From the NCBI GenBank assembly GCA_025200525.1, contig CM045758.1, positions 59,553,649-59,617,648 of the forward strand: 64,000 nucleotides of DNA, in the 5' to 3' direction. Shown here one piece after another: positions 59,392 through 64,000 of this stretch. Each line of letters opens with the position of its first letter. Position 1 is the stretch's first letter. The position numbers and the translations under genes were made by a program. The DNA is from Camellia lanceoleosa (Eukaryota > Streptophyta > Magnoliopsida > Ericales > Theaceae). The notes beneath the pieces are model-generated. The model did no database searches and had not been told where the DNA came from. It saw nothing but the letters and a program-made list of their open reading frames with translations.

Positions 59392-61050
59392 CTACTCATC
59401 TTCAACGTAACCCCGATCCTTAGCATCCTCTATCTTCTTTTTAAGGGCCTTTATTTCGGCATTTTTGGTTATTTCTAGCTTGGCGAGTTCACGCAGATAG
59501 CGGTCTTTCTTCTTCGTCAGCACTTTTTGTTTGTCCACTTCGACTGTGCGGACCTGCTCGGCTAACGCTTCTTTCTCGGCATTCAGTTCGACCAAACTAG
59601 CCCTAAGCTCCTTTAGCTCGACATCTTTAGCCTAACTGTCAGCAATGGCAGCTCAGGAAGTTTTTCTTAATTCAAACACATGTTGGTTTTTTTCCATGAC
59701 TTGCAAATCATGGGAAACGTTAAGTCAAAATCGCGCAAAAAGTTAAAGACAATAGAAATGTAGAATTCAAGCTTACCAGGATAAGCGACTTAGTGGCCGA
59801 CTGAAAGGCCTTCAACTCAGTCAACTTCTCGTGTCTTTCCATGTCGAGTAGAAGACAGAGGCTCTTAGCCAAGTTGATGCCCAACTGATGGTCCTTCTCG
59901 GCCCAAAAAAAATCAGTGGTGGTCACAGTGCAACCTTTAAATGTCACAGCCAGTGTCCACGCCGAGAGAGGTAGGAGTAGCATGACCAAAATAGCAGCCT
60001 TTGTGGGGAGATTTAGTTTTGGGCAGCCCGACTTCTGGCTACTCAGTCTCTTTTTCATCCGCTATTTGTTGTTGTGCAGTGGATGAAGTGTGAACCCTTT
60101 TGCAGGGCCGAGAGATGGATACCCTTGTAGTTAGTAGAACAACAACAGTTTTGCGCGATTAATTTGCTAGGTGTTGCTCGGCCTGGACTTTGGCAGTAGC
60201 AGTGGTTGTTTACTCGGTGAAGAGAGCGCAGATAGCTATTTTCTTAGCCATCTCCTGCTCTTCGGTGAGGGAGATGAGGTTGATTTGTGGAAAATTGGGG
60301 CCTGGTTCTGGTAAAGACTCTAAGAGAAAGTCAGTGACTTTACTCTTTCGCTTATTGCTGTATCGGTAAGTTAGTTCGAAACTCAAGAGCTTGGTTCAGT
60401 CCTTATACCGGTATCGTAGCGCAGCATGGAGAGCGTCTTGATTGGCATAAGCATAGTTTTCCTTAAGCAAGTTCAGATTTGCAAAAAAGAGCAAGGGTTA
60501 GCATGGTAGGAAGTACTAATATCACAGAAGAAAAAAGAACCGAGCTATTCATACCAGCTGTGCCTTTATTCCAGTTTATGTTATAGCTCGGTATCTGGGC
60601 CTCTTGGTCTTCATAATTACCCAAGACCTAGAGAAAATCATCGTTGTGCAAGTCTTTGTCCAGTGTACGCTTGACGACTTTCTCTCGGCCTCTTTTGACT
60701 TTGAGGTAATATGTCTAACTGTCATCATTTTGACCGAGCGAATTCTAGTGGAATATCTCGGCCAGTCCAAGATTCAGGCCGAGACGACAGTTCATCTTGG
60801 TTATACCATTTATAATCCGGTATGTGTTTGTGGAGACTTGGGTTGGACAGAGCTTGGTTTGCCTGAGGAATTCACACATCAAGGGCTCGACTGGAAACCG
60901 AAGTCCACCCTAGACTATAGAAAGCCTGGTAAAAGGGAAAAAACCATATGTGCCCCATGGTACAGTGTCATGTTCAACTAAGGTGAACTATGCATCGTTT
61001 GGGATGTTATAATCCCTCCTAAATTCGGCTATAGCACTTGGCGAACTCAT
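59392..61050 (-). pseudogene. Antisense ORF of Tat element (coiled-coil protein), decayed
   Basis: On the minus strand, starting at ATG 61050 (MSSPSAIAEFRRDYNIPNDA, then a stop), segments with VEHDTVPWGTYGFFPF, GGLRFPVEPLMCEF, LCPTQVSTNTYRII and LNLGLAEIFH follow in order. Later pieces are 60058-59720 (ALNDERLKA-type helices such as MERHEKLTELKAFQSA) and 59595-59392, a clear coiled coil rich in K and E (KKKDRYLRELAKLEITKN). This order, with a conserved head domain and coiled-coil tail antisense to pol and downstream of it, matches the antisense ORF known in Tat/Ogre elements. Its function is unknown. Several stops and frame changes are present. Confidence 0.7.
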
Positions 61051-61440
61051 TATGAAGCAGTATTTACCCATGATGCTAGTGGTTTGCTCGACTAAGTAGT
61101 TTGGCTCTGACTCAATTGCTCAATTGAGCAGCGTCACCAAGTACTGAAGTGTAGGTATGCCTAGCCAACCTAGTTAAGTCTACAAAGTGAAAAGTAAATT
61201 GTGTTATGTTCAAGTGTTGACTGAGCTAAAACAATGCAAAACTTAAAGTTTGCTCGACTAGAAGAGTGTGCACGTGGAGCTTAGCTCGGTCCAGAGCAGT
61301 TCACTCCAATACAAGGGCAAGGTTTTAGCCCGATTTTGTCAAGGGGTAAGGTTTTAGCCCAGTCAAGCTTAGCAATGGTGTTCCTATCTCGATTGTAGTG
61401 CCTAAAACCAAGCAAACAAGATCTTAGCTTGATTACAGCG
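61051..61440. other. Tat 3' sequence upstream of an expected 3' LTR, no LTR seen
   Basis: GGTTTTAGCCC repeats twice (about 61321 and 61352), and GCTCGAC and GCTCGG words as in the 5' LTR occur. No clear polypurine tract or LTR start was found. Confidence 0.4.
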
Positions 61441-62940
61441 TGATTTTGGGTCAAAATCACGATTTTCGACTGGTGTTAATCCTAGTCGTTAGGTGTGCAC
61501 CTTAGAGTATGGGATTCTAAAAGTTTCAAAGACCCAAATGTGATTTCACGTTGTAACATGCCCGAGGGGTACCCGCGCGCGTTAAACAGTTCGGACTCCC
61601 GAGATCTCTTTGATCTAGTCTCACGAGTGCAATGTGAAACGTAGACAAGAGTCCATATTTGGAAACTTTTATTGAAAATCCATTTTATTGCAATTTTGTC
61701 AAAAATGGATTGCATCATCAGATTTCAGAGTCGCCACCTAATATTTTGGGAAATTAGGAAACCCATGACTCGTGCCAAGGCCACTGTTTGTCGTAACTAA
61801 GGATGCTTGGCTCGGAACCTTAGGTATGAGAGGGGAAGGTCAATAATAAGCACCCCCACTCACCCGATCAAAAGATCGGCCTCTACTAAACCATGATATG
61901 ACTTTTATTTTCTTTATATGTTCATGTTCTGATTATTTAGTAAATCCTAAAATTTACTATGTGAAGCATACAGTTATAGACTAGTTTGCTCAAATTGGAA
62001 CAATTCAATTTCATGTTTGTTTGTTGAAATGGGTTTGGATTTGCCACTTGACAAAGTGGGCTTAAAGTTTGTGAATTTGCCACTACAAAGTGGGCTTAAA
62101 ACATACAATCTTTGAATCATTCCAATTTAAGTAACAAGCCTTCATACACAGGCATTCAAACAGTTTATCACTTAAGCAAATAGCTACATGGTAGGATGCT
62201 AAACATAATAAGAAAATCACACACAAATGGGATGCTAAAGCATAAAAACTCACAGATTTACTGACGTCCCTCGAACAGCTACAAAACAAAGTTAGTAAAA
62301 TATGCATGATCATCTATACAAATTCCTAATGCAATTCACTCACGAGATGCAGCTAAAGATTCGGCTTCTAAGATATGACATGTGAAACATTGCATGTGAT
62401 AGTGCACATAATCACGTAGGAATTGATGAAATCTACAAATGCAAACTTAGCCGAATCAAGATACATGAAACATGGATACAAAGCACGGATATGCATGGCA
62501 TGTCAGATATATACATATGTACAGTTAGGGAAAGCGAGTAAAGAATGGGATAGAAAGAAGTGGGGTGGGGGAATTATTACAATACTTTGAATATTACAAA
62601 TCTGAGGGAGATGAATAAAATAAAATCCTCACAAACACTCAAAATAAAATAAAATAAAATCTTCCATCCAGCAGACTTGCACACCTCAGCCCATGTACTC
62701 ATCCTTAGTGGAGGGTTCCACAAATTTATTTGCTTGAATTTGATTTGTCCCGATCTTCTTTGCATGCTTTTTCTCCTCCAACTTCGAATACACTAGTTGT
62801 GGTAAGACAAGCTCTCGATATGGGTACAATGATTTCTGGTCTCCTATTCGTCATCCGAATCAACAACTACAATCGATAATCTCTCAACTGGAACATCATT
62901 TGCAAACCTCCATTTCCATATCATGTGTGAGCTTCTTCAG
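61441..62940. repeat. Unclassified repeat-like sequence, possibly LTR-derived
   Basis: A short perfect palindrome GTGATTTTG-GGT-CAAAATCAC lies near 61440-61460. The CAGAGTCGCCACCTAAT segment at about 61725, followed by GGAAATTAGGAAACCC and AGGGGAAGGTC, resembles a sequence type common in dicot gypsy LTRs. Two copies of AAAGTGGGCTTAAA flank 62055-62100. No gene or element borders could be set. Confidence 0.4.
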
Positions 62941-62984
62941 CTGTGTGCTTCTCTTGAAGAGAGGGAGAGTTTAGATTTGCCTCG

Positions 62985-63075
62985 TGTGTGTGTCCGAGAG
63001 AGAAGCAACTTTTGAACATTGTTTACATACCGTGCAGAGTAGTAACAACATCAAACAAAGACTTGAAGGGAGAGG

Positions 63076-63120
<45 letters not shown>

Positions 63121-63990
63121 GTGAGTGCCTCATGTCGTGTGGTATGTGTGTAGCTCTTGTGCTGGGTGTGTGCATGTGCTACGCATGGTGTGTGTGTGAT
63201 GGCAGTGGTGGTGGCTTGGTGTAGAGGTGGTGTTGTGTAAATGGGTGTGTGATGCATGGTCTGTGAGGTACCGAAAGAGAGAGAGAAGTGCTGGGTTTGG
63301 TGTTCTCTTCTCTCCCGCTCAGGAGGAGGAGGAAATGAGACGTAGATAGAGAACTTTAACTGTCCATGGTGTCGAGTCTGTGTGTCTATCTATACATGTG
63401 TGTGCATGTGTCTATGCATGTGTGTGTGGGTGTTGTGTGTATATCTATGCATGTGTGTGCATGTGTTTTGATCCTTTTTCAGTTGGTGTCCCCTGTGATG
63501 TCCATGGGTGTGTATGGATCTTGAGAGAGAAAAGTGTCAATGGTGCCTATATGTGGCTGGTCTGTGTTAGGTGTACTGGGTCTCTCTCTCTAAACCGTGT
63601 GTGTGTGAATATCATGTTCCTCCTCGTCTGCTCTCTATGGGTGTGTGAGAGGTGTGTTGTGTAGTGGTGCTGCTGTGTGTGCCGTGTATTAGTGTGTGTA
63701 TGTGTGTGTAGCTCTTAGTTGTGCGTTTGTATTAGTATGTAATAGCCGTGTGTGCTGGGAGAAGATGAAGTTGGTAGTGTGTATGTGTGTATGAGCTACT
63801 GCTGTGTGTGTGTTGTGTGTGTGTGAATGTGGGTGTGCTCATGCGTGTCCAGCTTTCCCTCTTCAAAATGCACCTGAGAGAGAGAGTCGTGTGTGTCGGG
63901 GGCTAGAGAGAGAGAGTTTGCAAGACCAAAAATTCTATCAAAATCAATTCAGACCCCCCTGAGAGAGAATGTGTAGTAGTGTTTATGTAT
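62985..63990. repeat. GA- and TG-rich low-complexity region
   Basis: A (GA)n run at 63072-63116 is followed by about 800 bases dominated by TGTG and GTGTGTG words with interspersed GAGAGAG runs. Open frames here are by-products of the low-complexity sequence. Confidence 0.85.
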
Positions 63991-64000
63991 TTTTTGTTTT

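Larger units (their letters stand above)
46031..61050 (+). mobile_element. Tat-lineage Ty3/gypsy retrotransposon, decayed, with two nested LTR insertions
   Basis: A 5' LTR (46031-46732), a primer-site region, gag, protease, RT, RNase H, a second archaeal-type RNase H and integrase follow in gypsy order to 58121. After these come a spacer with a 65-bp tandem array and a long antisense frame (61050-59392). The second RNase H and the antisense ORF downstream of pol mark the Tat/Ogre group. Two insertions (47262-49779, 52880-55740) split gag and RNase H. No 3' LTR matching 46031-46732 was recognised in the window, so the element is either truncated or its 3' LTR has diverged beyond sight. Many stops make it inactive. 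Confidence 0.88.

Noticed and set aside
62988..63664. Frames rich in C, V and E/R in the last kilobase
   Set aside because: Products of TG and GA low-complexity DNA.

Overview
The window is nuclear DNA of a flowering plant, probably a eudicot and perhaps woody. The evidence is spliced genes with GT-AG introns, an ORANGE (OR) gene, a plant SRS2-like helicase gene, and dense plant-type transposons (Ty1/copia, Tat-type Ty3/gypsy, MULE, hAT, Helitron, TRIM, SINE, MITEs). No species call is possible from sequence alone. Only two host genes are recognisable. They converge tail to tail: the 3' half of an SRS2-like UvrD/REP helicase gene (+ strand, 12 exons between 10808 and 19698) and a complete 8-exon ORANGE gene (- strand, 26533 to 20822, 313 aa). 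Everything else is transposon-derived or unclassified AT-rich spacer.

Region 1-10072 is a three-level nest: an old Copia element (5' end outside the window) is split by a second Copia element (992-7046, 141-bp LTRs differing at 1 site, 5-bp target duplication AGATT), which itself holds an 870-bp non-autonomous hAT element (1907-2776). Because helicase exons start right after this nest and begin with motif V, the nest most likely sits in an intron of the helicase gene. Later introns carry a SINE-like insertion (13870-14175) and an antisense TRIM (18320-19119) with a hAT-like MITE inside one LTR.

Region 26908-43523 is one 16.6-kb Mutator-like element with a perfect 9-bp target duplication (TGGAAACGG). 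Its left terminal inverted repeat has been cut by a Tourist-like MITE (TAA duplication) and a Helitron. Inside are a decayed MURA-type transposase gene, a weak plant-mobile-domain-like fragment, two decayed accessory reading frames that may be related to each other, and several tandem arrays with different units. The TIRs carry strings of 17-nt dyads (CGCTATT-n3-AATAGCG).

Region 43533-46030 is AT-rich with three small MITE/foldback elements. Region 46031 to about 61050 is a decayed Tat-lineage gypsy element with gag, protease, RT, two RNase H domains, integrase, a 65-bp tandem array and a long antisense ORF. It is interrupted by two probable solo LTRs (47262-49779 and 52880-55740), each with a perfect 5-bp target duplication. 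The last 2.5 kb is unclassified repeat-like and GA/TG-rich low-complexity DNA.

The strongest candidates for something undescribed are the two MULE-borne accessory reading frames (30362-30961 and 33832-34269) and the array-rich, dyad-studded structure of the MULE that carries them.
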